A stretch of 64,000 bases of DNA from the NCBI RefSeq assembly GCF_021018895.1, contig NC_079382.1, forward strand, positions 20,878,001 to 20,942,000, read 5' to 3'. Of this stretch, positions 36,961-48,786 are shown piece after piece. The translations under genes were made by a program, and so were the position numbers. This DNA comes from Seriola aureovittata. Lineage: Eukaryota; Chordata; Actinopteri; Carangiformes; Carangidae. The notes under the pieces were generated by a model. The model saw nothing but the letters and a program-made list of their open reading frames with translations. It ran no database searches and was not told where the DNA came from. Numbering within the stretch: the first letter of the stretch is position 1; each line of letters begins with the position of its first letter.

Positions 36961-37959
36961 CTACTGTCCACTACACGATATCCATTCTTTGCTTTGCTCA
37001 GCTTCAAACATTAAAATGATCAGAAGGGTTACTGTTTAATTTGCAAAATCAGAAACCAGTGGAATTCAAAGTGTACACTGCCGACATATGAAGTGTAAAT
37101 ACAAGCTATCGTGTATGAAATGGACTTTCTCACTTAACGCAATTGGCTCCAAAAACAGAACGACATGGGATTTGTTTTATGCAAACACGTTTTCATGCAG
37201 AAACATCATGTTTTTACTTTGCGGTAGCTTCACTGTTAACTAGCTCTGTGTCATTCCTCAGAGAAACGCCTTTGAAAGGCACCTCGGATTGAGAGATCTC
37301 CAAAATTTATACTTCTGTGGCTTCTCTGTGAGCCCCCCTCTGAATTGTTGACATTTCCTGACCCTGATTTCTGAGTTTGCAGCTATGATTAGGATTCCCA
37401 GTGGAATAGCCTCAGATGCAGACATGCTGCAGTTGGCCAACAAGGCTCTCTGGTTTTCAGTTCTCCTCGGAGCCAGCCGATCTCCTTTGGATGTAGAAAT
37501 AGAAATCTCAATCTGCTTCTAATTGTAGCTGCTCAAAGGCCTGCCCATGCCACGAGCACGCAGGCAGAGAATCAGCGGAGCTACCCGAAGCTCTAACGGA
37601 CCTGACTGATTAAAAAATAATAACTATGTGACTGCAAACGGTGACTGCCAGACTTACCAGTTTCTGTAATTCAAAAAACATAACCTTGAAATGCAGTAGC
37701 ACACATTACTATCACCTTTTCTCCACACTTAACAGTGACCTCACCACACACAGCTTTGCAGTAGCTGGAACGAAGTTTACTCTAATTAAAAGTTTTCATG
37801 TGTGAAAAACCTTTGGAGCACCCATTAGATAAGTATTGTAGAGGCTTTGGAGAATACATTCATTCAATTTAAACACTTAAGGCTGCACTAATCTATTTTA
37901 ATTTTTTAAACAAGTCCTCCAACCTGAACAACCGTAGAGGTCTTTCTTTTCAACCCTCT

Positions 37960-38120
37960 GATACAACCCATAGTGGCGTACCTGCCTTCTTGTAGGTTTA
38001 GGAAAAGATAATGGTTTGGGTTGAACTAAGTACTTCCTCAACAAAAGTCTAGCAACAAAACGTAACTATGGGTCATAATAACCTGCTGCACACATGACCC
38101 TCTTACAGCCTCTTATTTTA
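37960..38120 (+). repeat. 'GGTTTAGGAAAA' dispersed repeat, second copy
   Basis: GTGGCGTACCTGCCTTC, GTAGGTTTAGGAAAAGATAA, TGGTTTGGGTTGAA, TAGCAACAAAACGTAACTAT and ATAACCTGCTGCACACATGA match the 23,680 copy in order. Confidence 0.75.
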
Positions 38121-38179
38121 ACAATGGATTGAATGATTGCATGTAATGGTCATTGTGACGAACCAACAGAAAACTATCA

Positions 38180-38770
38180 CCACCTGTGCAGTTAACCTCT
38201 ACAGAGCGCTTTAGCATGTTTGTTAGCTCGTTGTTTTGGTTTTATGGCCTGAAACTTTACTGTGCAGTTAAGTCTTACAACTGTCATCAAACTCAAAACA
38301 GGAGGCAACTGGTTTTTTTAGCAAAAAAAAAAAAAAAAAAAGCTCAGATAAAGCCACTGTACAATACCTGCCCAGCACCAGATACCTTAGAGGCAAAGTT
38401 AGCAGCTAGCTGGCGAACATAGCATTTAGCAGCTAAAGAGCCAGGTGTTTTTTAGTAGAGACCTAAATAGAGCTGATATTGGAGGTGTTCAGAAACACAA
38501 CCCCAGATGAATGCTAATGTTTCTCTGTGTCTGCTGGATTTGTAATAAGCTAGTTTGCCAACATTTTAGCCATATCAGCCTTACAAGGCTAAAATGCGAT
38601 ATGTAAAATGTGTGAGATACTGAGCCCACTATCTGCCTAGCACCAAATAGTAAAGTTAGCAGCTAGCTGTAGTGAACATAATGGACAATCTCTACCTAAC
38701 GAAGACCCAATGATGTTTCTCAGGAGTTTGTGAAGATGAATCCACAGCTAAAAGGGGCGTAATTGTTAAA
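38180..38770 (+). repeat. Percomorph repeat with 'AAAGTTAGCAGCTAGCTG' motif, long copy
   Basis: AAAGTTAGCAGCTAGCTG occurs at about 38,394 and again at about 38,653, each with a preceding CAGCACCA or TAGCACCA and a following GAACATA. The element is therefore partly duplicated in tandem about 260 bp apart. It also contains GGAGGCAACTGG and a poly(A) run (38,322-38,340). Related to 7,340-7,545. Confidence 0.65.
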
Positions 38771-38939
38771 CCTACATTCACTATATTCCACACTTGCTGC
38801 AGACTAAGATTTTAAATACAAAATATGTGTTAACGTTGAATATATGATAAATTAACTGTCTATTAGGTAGTTAGAATTATCTCAACTAGCTAAAATACTG
38901 CTAATGTATCAACAATAAAATAAAATACAGTGCTCTGAG

Positions 38940-39070
38940 GGGAGCAGCTCTACATATTTAGTACTTCAGTACTTAAAACTTAACTAAACTATTTGTATTG
39001 TGTTTGTATTTTTACACTGTGGTGTACAACTTTTACTTCACTATACAATATTAATACTTCTTCCGATGTT
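38940..39070 (+). repeat. Degraded 'AGTACTT..ACTTTTACTT' fish repeat
   Basis: AGTACTTCAGTACTTAAAAC and AACTTTTACTTCACTATAC resemble the family at 25,785, but much decayed. Confidence 0.35.
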
Positions 39071-41569
39071 TTAGATTGTTGAATGTGTTTTTCTGTTGGT
39101 TTCTTTGCCATATGTTAATCAGCCTTGACACTTTCTTAACCTATATAATCAATTACAATAAATGTGTAATTTTATGTCAATGTCAAAATGAACTTATTGT
39201 AGTTGGATAGTGGTAGGATTCGCAAGTGAAAGGTACCCCTGACCTCTATGCTGCATTCATGTGCTGCTAAGAGGCTCTGAAATCTGAGAATCTTGAGAGT
39301 TGGCTGCAGAACAGAGTCCTATTGACAAGCTCTGTTGTGGGAGAATCAAACCCAGCAGACACACACCACACAAAATGTGGACACGATGAAAATGAGAATG
39401 TGAATAAAGCAGTATTAAAAAAAAAAAATGCTGCGACTCCATGCTGCACTGTTTGACCCTTGGCTTCGTTTTACAAATAAAACATTTTTTAAAAATATAA
39501 TGGAGATCGCCGTGCTTGGACCTCACATGGACTTAAAAGATTTGAGATTGTAAAAAAATAAAAAATTTGTTTGGATTCTACCTCGAGACTATATTTAGAA
39601 GAGCTGAAAGTTCATCTCTCCATCAATTCACCCAGAATCTTTCCAAAGATGTTGCACTGTTTGGAAACTATGAAGAAAACTGTCCATACTAAACTTTATG
39701 TTTTCACAAAGATGTTTACATCTAATAAAACACCCTATATAAATATATATTCTTACTCTGGTCTTTTATTTGCTTTTAAACTCATTATGTTGTCCATAAT
39801 TTTCACAGGGTATTAGTACTCTATTAAACACCACAGGAAGAGGTCAATTAAACCACAGACCCCCCCATACTAAAGAGACTTGGGGGGAAATGTCCTTCAC
39901 TTGGATGTGATGAATGGCTGCTCCCAGCACTTTCTCATTTCACACTGAAGGTCAATTATTTTCTATGATATTATAGGCATAAATTAAAGCCTTGTTCATT
40001 TTGTTCACACACACATCAAAGACAGAGAGCAGCCATTCTCTGGATATTAAACCTCGATTTAGAAGAGGTTGATCTCAATCCATGTTGTTTTGTGCAATAA
40101 ATGTGATAAGAGGGAAGCTTTTATTTTGGAGGGGATAGCCCTTTAGTTTCTCAGCCAAGCGTTTTAAGCTGCCTTCTTAACACCTTGAGATATCGATAGC
40201 AGGCTAAGCCAGTGTCCATTAAGTTTGTACAAGGTGAAAAATGACCAGATAATGTTTATCATGCAGATAATTAGCTCAGTCGTTAGCAATGATACGCAGC
40301 TCATGGTGCATCACAGCCTCTGTTACTGGCTCGTCGGGCACTCGAACACCTGAAGCCAAGCAGCTGTGGAGGGAAAAAAAGGACAAGGGAGCAGAAATCA
40401 ATACTATATTACCTCAATTAAACTTGCATAACCACTGCCCTCCTGCTAAAGGTGCATATCCTGAAGTGCAGCACACTGGGCCCAAGGTGAACACGGCTCT
40501 GAAGAAACATTGTCCTACCTTGCAGTCTGCTGTGTTCCAGGGTTAATGTTTTTATTTTTTCATTCTTCATATGAAAATGAATTGTGCTCTGGGGACCAAA
40601 ACTCTTGAATGAGTCATTAAGCACTAATATCTAAATTTATAAACTATCAATTCAAAAAGGTCAATTAAAAACTCAGGGAATTTTTCAGAGCTGAAGTAAT
40701 TCCTCTCACGTAACCAACCTTTTTTTAATTTTTTTATTATTTTAACAGAAAGGGACGTAGAAGACACACACAGTATAATAGACAAAGTGTATATAAAGTG
40801 AGATTTTAGGGGTGTATTAATAGTGATATCAGTCATTATATAGGTAATAGCGGTAATAATGTGATAAATGTTGTTTTAATAGCAGAATATTATAGAATCA
40901 CATATTTACTTGTGCACGTATATACACAGACAGCATAATAATAGTAATAATAAAAATATAATACAATAATAGTGTAATAATATATAATAATGATGTCCCC
41001 AATCTAACGTTACCTGTTAAAGGTTGAGAGTTCACGACCCAACCAACAACAAGAGCAACAATACACTCGCAAAATACACCGACATTAATACAAGTCAGTA
41101 AAATTGTCCATAACATAACACAAGCTTCATTCATTAAAGAGCATAAAATAAGATTAACATTAACATTAAGATAAGCATGGCGGCTGGACTTAGTGGGGGA
41201 AATGCCACTGTTTGCTTGTAACGAGAGGCCTTGCAGGGCACAAAAGGTACGACTGCCAGATCAGAGGCACTAATCCGGGCGCTCTTTGGTCAAGCAGCTG
41301 CAGAGGTTTAAACACAGGTTTTATTCTGGACTCCATTCCTCTTTGAATTTCCGCTCTCCTTTTTAAGGGCTCTTTTCTTTGCAAACTTTGATCAACTTTG
41401 CTCCTGGACTAATGATAATGTTCAAACATCACATAACTAATAAGTCCTCCGCATTTAACAAGAAAGTACGTTGTTTGTCCACGTCCTCTAAAGACACAGA
41501 GCAGCGTTTTCTATACGAGGCCCACATGTACCATGCACCACGCTTAAAGGTTGATGCATAAAACACAAC
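39071..41569. other. Gene-free, AT-rich stretch
   Basis: Holds AAT-rich simple sequence at about 40,935-40,990 and unique sequence. 39,940-40,280 is complex and could be conserved non-coding DNA (unverified). No exon recognised. Confidence 0.45.
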
Positions 41570-41790
41570 TTGTCTCGTCACTTTCCAATACCGAGTCACT
41601 GCAGCGTCCGGCCTGCCCTAAAGAAGTAGCGCTGTTCGGAGGACGTGTAATAACTCCTTGTCTTGTAAACCCACCAACAGGCTGATGCTTTTGGCAACAC
41701 TGGTAAGTAAACAGCTGTTAATGCCAATGCTAGCTGTGTAGCATTAGCAGAACTTACAATCAGCTCTTTTAAAGTTAATCGCAGCTGATT
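41570..41790 (+). repeat. 'GGACGTATTATAACCTCTTGT' dispersed repeat, copy 2
   Basis: TCTCGTCACTTTCCAATACC, GTTCGGAGGACGTGTAATAA, CCTTGTCTTGTAAAC, CACTGGTAAGTAAACAGCTG and TGTGTAGCATTAGCA align in order with 29,430-29,620. Confidence 0.7.
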
Positions 41791-42137
41791 ATTCAGAGTG
41801 ATTAATGAGCAAATAGCCATTCAGACTGTAATAATATTCATCCAAACCCCATCTATTTTTCTAAATATATGTTCATTAGTAATGGCTTCAGTCTAACTTC
41901 ACTCCTTACCTGATTTTTGTCGATTTGACAATACTGTTCAACCTACAACTGTGCATGATGAATGGGCAATCTGTGGTAATGATACATGCTTGAGATTGCT
42001 TTGCCTAGAAACACAGCAGAAGTATTACTTTTTAATTTGATTTATTGCGCTTTACTCTGAGCATATGTGAGGGCTAAAAGAATCCACACCCACACAGAGG
42101 AACACCTGGCGCACACGCCACATTTTCACTCACAATT

Positions 42138-42138
<1 letters not shown>

Positions 42139-42172
<34 letters not shown>
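42139..42172. repeat. (CA)n microsatellite
   Basis: About 17 CA units. Confidence 0.95.
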
Positions 42173-42173
<1 letters not shown>

Positions 42174-43744
42174 CAAAGATGTACAAATAAGCGGGTAAAC
42201 AGAACTAGCAGGATTACGTTTCGGGCCCCATGTGGTAGTCAAACAACGTCAATCATTTTCCTGAATCTGTTGTGAATATTTTGACCCGCTTGCTGCAGCA
42301 GAGAAACGCCGCGTTGCGTACAGTATGGGAAACCTGCGAGCCAGTCGGTCTGTTCCCGCTGCCTCCTCACACAGGCAGGAGTGCCACGACAGCAGTTTTT
42401 CCTCCACAGTGTGGACCGAGCAGCTCCTCCTTTATGGGGAAACATCTTCCTCAACACGTCCACTGTCAGCCCTCACTTCAGCTATTGCTTGTCAGCATGA
42501 TATCCTCCTGGGAGATAAGGGAGGGATGCCCTATAGAATGACAGTGTGTCAGGCCCGCAGGCAGGAGAACAGTCGAGCTGACCAGTGAAGAAGAGAGAGA
42601 GAGAGAGAGCTTTCTGGTTCTCTCCATCTGCCTTTGATAGAGGCCGAGATGGAGCCTGTAACAAGCTGCATTTGAATATTTTAAAGAGGGCATCCGTGAC
42701 TTTTGATGTACAGACCTTAATGCAAATGAAGTAGAAGATACAGATCCCAGCAGGGACTGTATCCCTTTATTCTTCACACTGGATTTTTTTTTCTTTTTAA
42801 TAAATCGAAATGAACTCTTCACACTCCCTTTGAGACCCCCCACCACCACCTCACCCCGCCCCACCTCCCCCTCCACCCTGAACTGCAGAGTGTGGAGTCA
42901 AACTCCTCTACCTCCCACATATGAGCCCGGGCATGTGTACGCCATGATTTAGCCGTGTGTGCATGTGTGGTCTTATACCCACAAGAGAAGGAATCACTGA
43001 GCTAATTGTGCATGTTGTCTGAGGGTTAACAATGAAAAGCAGTAGAATTAGTCTCAGGTTACAGGTGATTTCAGGCTCTGGTAGCAAGTAAAATGATCAT
43101 AGTTAAAAGGTGAGTGAAGAGCAGCGTGACTTCTAGTTCGAAAAACATGTCTTTGGAAACGGAGCTGAATTAATCTCAGCTGTTAGGTTAAAGTCAAAAA
43201 GGAATATCGCAGCTAACACTGTTACTCGCACATTTTTCATGCAGAAGCAAATGCGTTGTCGATGGCATTAGCAAGTTAATGATGGCAAATATTAAAGAGG
43301 CTGAATGGCTCAGTATAGCTGGAGAGAAGCCGGGTGATAATTCTCTCTAGGATCCATTCAGATTACACATCATTTGATACATAGTCAACATAAGAAATAT
43401 TGATTAGTACAGCTGTTAAAGGTGAAGGTAAGCTTCTTTAATCCTGCATGAAGAGATATTCTTTCATGGTGGATGTGTTCGCAAACAGTTAACTGTTTTA
43501 CCCATCTAGCAGACACAGATTTAGCATTCGTTTTCCCTGTTTGCATTTTCAGGCATGTTTCTGTCCACCAGACCAAACGAGAGCTCTGCTTCGCATCCAT
43601 CAACCTCCTGAGTGTCGTGACGACCGAGGTTGCATAGTCACGTTGTGTTTGCCGACGTGTATGTGCTTTAAATCCCTCTGCGTGGGATTGTGGATTTCTC
43701 TCTCTCTGGTGAACCTGCTGTGGCTCAGTGTGTACAGGCAGAGA

Positions 43745-43830
43745 TGGAAAAAGTGCAGGAAGGTTGTAATCAAGTGGAAATACTGTTGCTTAAAAGTTAA
43801 AACTCTGAGTAAACGTTACTGAGTTATGTT
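43745..43830 (-). repeat. Fragment of the 'GTGGAAAGTAC' fish repeat, inverted
   Basis: ATCAAGTGGAAATACTGTTG followed by CTTAAAAGTTAAAACTCTGA and GTAAACGTTACTGAG is the usual order of the distal part of this repeat, here oriented opposite to the copy at 25,785. Decayed. Confidence 0.4.
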
Positions 43831-45479
43831 TTTAAAAGGGGGGAAAGGGAGGAGTAAAAATGTTATGTGGTAATAAAGATGATGATTATATGATAAAACT
43901 ATTAAATTAAAGAGCATCTTTAGGCTACCAGATATATATATACAGGCATATATACATTGGTGTTTCAATACATACACACTGTTCCCAGGTGAGAAATGCA
44001 CTAAAAGCAACCTATAAATTGCAGTGAGGCACTTTGCAACTGTGAAACTGATAATTACAAAACCTCAGCAGGTGCCCATAGACTTTATGTAGCAATATTA
44101 AACTATATAAATCAAACAGCTGCCACTTCTTGTACAATAAAGCATCAGAAAAGTCGGAGACGGGCATCAAAATAGAGACAGAAAAACTGGGCACAAGAAA
44201 ATAAACTGAGCAGCTGGTTACATTCTGCTGCTCTGAAAATAAACGCATAATTCTCCCGATACAATAAAAATTGATTTCCATAATCACCCACCTCACGTAA
44301 TCCCGACATTAAAGACGCTGACTGTGAACGCGCCGGTGTTGTGTTTCACAGTAAACGGCAGATGCGTTGCCAGGCGCCTGATGGAACAGCTATGAAAAAT
44401 AGATACAGGCTGAGTGGACGGGCCAAAGACAATGGGTTTAATGTGAATCAGGTGTACTTGGCAAGACATCTCAGCCCAGCGTTTCTTTTTTGGGTTCACT
44501 GATTTCCACCAGTACTATACTCCCACACACACAAACACACACACACACACAACGGACAACCAGGAGTCTATTTACAGACGCTTGAACTGCAAGCTTTTCT
44601 CGCCATGCAAAAAATATCTTCGCTATAAGGCCCAGTCATGCATAAACATGAAGGCTGAAAGTATTGCCACATTTTTATGTATTGATACAAGGGTTGAGGA
44701 GAAACAAAGTGCTTCTGAGAGCTGACCCCTCCATTTCTGATAGTTAGCCCGCAGCTCCACACGTCAAATATATTTTAAGTCAGCAAGGGGAGAGAGAGAG
44801 AGAGAGCTGCATGTCAAGTATAACCCACTCATTCTGAACTTTGTGACTTTATATATTCGCATTTACATAAGTGAGTAGAAGTTCAGATGTCAGAGCTTCA
44901 CAATGAAAATATATATTACAGGCTTTTAAAAACAATACAGAAATTAGGGATTTGACCCCAGTTTATCGAGGGGGTTATGAAATACTTACACATTCCTGTA
45001 TGTATTTCATTACCAATCGCACACGGCGCGAAAACAAAAGTGTGAAAGGAGTCAAAAAAACGGGGGGGGGGGGGGGGGGTTTCTTCTAACTGCAGGGCTC
45101 AGAGTCAAAAGCAGCACAGTGCGGAGTAATTACAGGTATTGATTCACGGCTCCAATTATATGTGGGAAAAAAAAATTGACCTGGTGCTGGTTTTCTGTTC
45201 CCGCTCAGTGTTTTCTTTTTCCAGAATGCAAATTATTCATGAAGTAATCACGTAGCGTGAGCAGGCACCTTGTTTTTATTGTCTCTCTTTATTCTGGCTG
45301 CGAGAGGAGATTCAGATTCTGCTTCTCACCGCGCGGCCGGAGGAGAAGTCTCAAGTGTGGATGGATGGAGAGGCAACGGGCCCCTGGGCACAGACATGTA
45401 AAAGCCCCCCCCCCCCAAAAAAAACTCCTCCTACACAGGAGCGAGACACTCAGACTGAAAGAGACACAAAGCAACTGCT

Positions 45480-45905
45480 CACTTTTTGTCCTCTTTTACT
45501 TTCTCTTTGTGTTTTTTCTGTCCCTCTTTATTGTTTTTTGTTTCTGTCCCTTTCTGGTAATTTTACGTCTCTTTAGATGTTTTGTCTCTTTGTGGTCGTC
45601 TCACTATCTGTTTGTAGTTGTTTTGCATCTCATTGTGGCCATTTTCAAGAGTCTCTGTGGTAGTTTTCCATCTGTGTAGTTTGTTTGTGTGTTTTCATTG
45701 TGGTCATTTTGTCTCTTTCTGTCGTCACCTTTCTTCGCTTTATGATTTTTCTCTCCTTTGTATCGTTCCTCTGTGTCTCTTTGTGGCTGTTTTGTGTCTC
45801 GTTGGTAGGTTTCCATCTCTGTAGTTGCTTTCTGTCTTTTCGTGTCACGTTACATTTCTGTGTAGTTGTTTTGCATCTCATTGTGGTCGATTTCTTCCTC
45901 TTTAT
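45480..45905 (+). repeat. Degenerate minisatellite, unit about 21-24 bp
   Basis: Imperfect tandem units of the form (T)TTGTGGTCGTTTTGTCTC vary along some 420 bp. The string TAGTTGTTTTGCATCTCATT is identical at about 45,615 and 45,863. Long open frames on both strands here (up to 151 residues) are artefacts of the pyrimidine/purine bias. Confidence 0.7.
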
Positions 45906-47319
45906 GGCTCCGTGGGCTGATTCAGTAATCCATCTCTGCTCTCGAGCCAGGGAGCCATGTGACTTGCACATAAGAAACTCATCATGGCTTAGCCTGAGGG
46001 TGTCCGCTGCCACCTTAACAGGTGAGAAAAAAAAATAGGGATGTCTGTTAGGGAAGTGGATGTGGACAGAGTCTTTCCAGCTGTCCACATGGTCAGTCAA
46101 GAAAATCCTTCAGCAGGTTTAGCTAAGGAACAGCAGTGACACGCTGGGACGGAGGCAATAGTCCCGTCACCGGTGATGCCAGTGGAAAATCTGAGAGGTC
46201 TTGTTCTCAGTAAATTGCCAGAAAAAGTGGATTCCTGTGGCTGTGGTTTATGGCGCATATCCGTCCAGACGGTATGCTACACACAGAAAGCTGTGCAATC
46301 CTAAAAACCTTTAGGGTCTGAAACCAGCAGTCGATATGTTGCATCTTGTAAGAAAACACACTCTGGTCTTGATTAGGTCGTGCTGCTCTTGGAATTCTGA
46401 ATCTGATGGAGCTTTCAAGGCAGCGGCCTCTCGGGCTCCACCTGGTTCTGTAAAGGTTAAACAAACTGAAAATATAAACAGTTTGTTTTTTGGGGGGGGG
46501 GGGCTTCAGACAAGGTTACGAGCGGCCGGCTCAGGCAGGCGATTGATGAAACTCATTCCCAGTCACACAGTTAATTGTGCACCTATAACGCTGCCTATAG
46601 CCAAACACCAGCCCAGCTGTCCTCTGGAGACTCGGGAGTTTGTGTGGGATGAAACCGCTGTGTGGTTAAAACAACCCTAGTGTAAGTTAGTTCTCCGCTA
46701 CTCCCCCAAAAACAGAATGACAGCTCGCTCTAGAGGTGAGAACAAATTAATTAGTCTGGAGGGTTGGTGAAAAATCATGCATTTTTATTGTAAGGTAAAA
46801 CTTGGCATGCTCTTAGAGAGCCACGGTAATACTGGGAAGCCTGTCGGTGCACCAGGGCAAGCCTTTTAATAAAACGCTTGCCAGGTGGATCCAGTCTCTC
46901 TTTTATTCTTTTTTTTCTTTGTCTTAAAACTGCATAAAGCATAGTAATGGGATTTAAGAGGATAATTAATAGTCAAATCAATGGATTGTAATATATTTAG
47001 GCTTTCATCTTTTGAGGGATAAAAAAAAAAAAGGAAAATCCCATCCCTTCATTCATGTCCTAATTTTTCAATTACACAAAAATTCACGGGTGGTTGTCAT
47101 GCTATTTGTTACATATTATGGTGCTATTACCTCGTAAAAACTTATTAAACAGTGGAGATAATCCATTAAACCCCACTTAATATATTAGTATCCATTAATT
47201 TATCCATAAAAAAAAAAAAAACATGAATGTGGGGGGGCGGGCGCCTAAATTTACATCTCAACTGAAGAAATTAAGGTAATTTAAAGCGATACCATTCAAT
47301 ATTACTTTAATTTACCCCT
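45906..47319. other. Gene-free stretch, partly complex unique sequence
   Basis: A G run near 46,492 and poly(A) runs near 47,022 and 47,208 are present. 46,730-47,170 is complex, AT-rich and non-repetitive with TTAATTAG and GATAATTAATAG homeodomain-type motifs; a candidate conserved non-coding element, unverified. Confidence 0.4.
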
Positions 47320-47575
47320 CAATATGACGTAATATATATGACCCTATATGTACATCCTCTGGATATTTAAAGAGATATAAGTTTATAACATATATGAAAT
47401 ACCCATAGTAAAATATGTACATCAAAAATCAAAAATATCTATACGCTGAATTTTTGTATGATATTTATGTTATAATCAGTTTATATATACACATTTATAT
47501 TAAAATTCTATATGTTTATATATGTTTTTCAGATTTTGGGAAAGTGGTCTCAGACTTTGAGATGGATGTGTATTT
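47320..47575 (+). repeat. Unclassified AT-rich element, copy 1
   Basis: It contains TACATCCTCTGGATA, TTATAACATATATGAAATAC, CCATAGTAAAATATGTACAT and, further on, GGGAAAGTGGTCTCAGACTT and GATGGATG. The same four blocks occur in order on the minus strand at 52,945-53,285. Confidence 0.75.
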
Positions 47576-48089
47576 ATGAAACATACTTTATGTCTAAAAT
47601 GATCAAGACGGGTCAGTAAATATAATAATAAAACATTGTTGATCAGCTCCCATTCAAATTAAGAGACTGTCGACCCTTCAGGTGCAGCCCATCATCAGCC
47701 CTGACGGACGGCTGCCTGCTGTCGGCGGCCAGCAGAGGGCGTGCATCTTCAGTTTGTTTTTTTTTTTGGGTGGTCACTGATTTTAAGCAGCTCGTTTACA
47801 TATTCACTTCGTTGATATTCAAGAGCTTTCTTCCACTACATGTTTCACTGGGATTCGGGCTTTCTCTCCAGCGTATGTGCGACAGAATAATATGTACCCA
47901 TCATCCAAGGTCCCTTACCCACAACAGTACCATGACATCTGCTGATGGAATTTGTCTCTTGCCCAGTATGACAGATCCAAGCAATCTGGAGCCCAAGGAC
48001 ACGGGACATAGACCTTGCCAAAGGAAGATGATAGACTCATCCGCTCATGAACTACGACTGAACCAGCAAATCACAATTCTTTCCCTCGG

Positions 48090-48300
48090 TGCCTTTTGCT
48101 TTCTTTTTCTTTTCATTCCTTTACTATCCTTTAATTTCCTTTCCTTTCCTTTCCTTTCCTTTCCTTCACTTTCCTTTGTGTTTCCTTTTTCATCTCTTCA
48201 ATGCCCGTTCCATGTCATGCCTTCTTTTTCCTTTCCTCCCCTTTCCTTCCTTTTCCTTTCCTTTCCTTTCCTTTCCTCTCCCTCCTCTTCCTTGCTTTCA
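48090..48300 (+). repeat. (TTTCC)n pyrimidine-rich repeat
   Basis: Pentanucleotide TTTCC runs at 48,134-48,168 and about 48,236-48,280 within a T/C-only tract. The 193-residue frame at 47,770-48,351 reads through this tract and is not a gene. Confidence 0.9.
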
Positions 48301-48704
48301 CTCCCTTCCATTTGTTCCCTCTCATTTGATAACTGTACTGTAGAAGAGTGATGAGAGGAAAGGAAGAATATGAATACAGGACAGTAATAACACAACATAT
48401 CTCTGCAATTAAAGGCAAACATTTCCAGCCTATAATATGTCTTCAGTTGTTGTACGCCGAGGTGGAGAACCGCAAAAAATGCGGCACAAAGCTCCAAACT
48501 CTCCCACAGAAATGTTTTCCTCGCCCCCAAATGTTCATGCGCCGATCTGTTCAGCCGAATGACATCAGTCACTCGCTAGTTTCTTCAGATGAGCTGGTAT
48601 TTTTAGCTGATTGTATGAAACGACCTTGTAAAGAAGCGTTCGTGTTTCGTGTTATGAGGTCACGGAGTGTTTCCGAACAGGAGAAAGTTTAGTGAAATTA
48701 TGGG

Positions 48705-48708
<4 letters not shown>

Positions 48709-48784
<76 letters not shown>
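48709..48784 (+). repeat. (GT)n microsatellite, about 38 units
   Basis: The longest perfect dinucleotide run in the window (76 bp). Confidence 0.98.

Positions 48785-48786
<2 letters not shown>

Larger units (their letters stand above)
41791..45479. other. Gene-free stretch with microsatellites
   Basis: (CA)n at 42,139-42,172 and 44,524-44,552, (GA)n near 42,593 and 44,793, a repeat fragment at 43,745-43,830, an 18-base G run at 45,062-45,079 and a C run near 45,407. No coding exon recognised. Confidence 0.5.

Noticed and set aside
47770..48351. 193-residue open frame on the + strand
   Set aside because: More than a third of it is translated (TTTCC)n pyrimidine repeat; no domain and no splice or promoter context.
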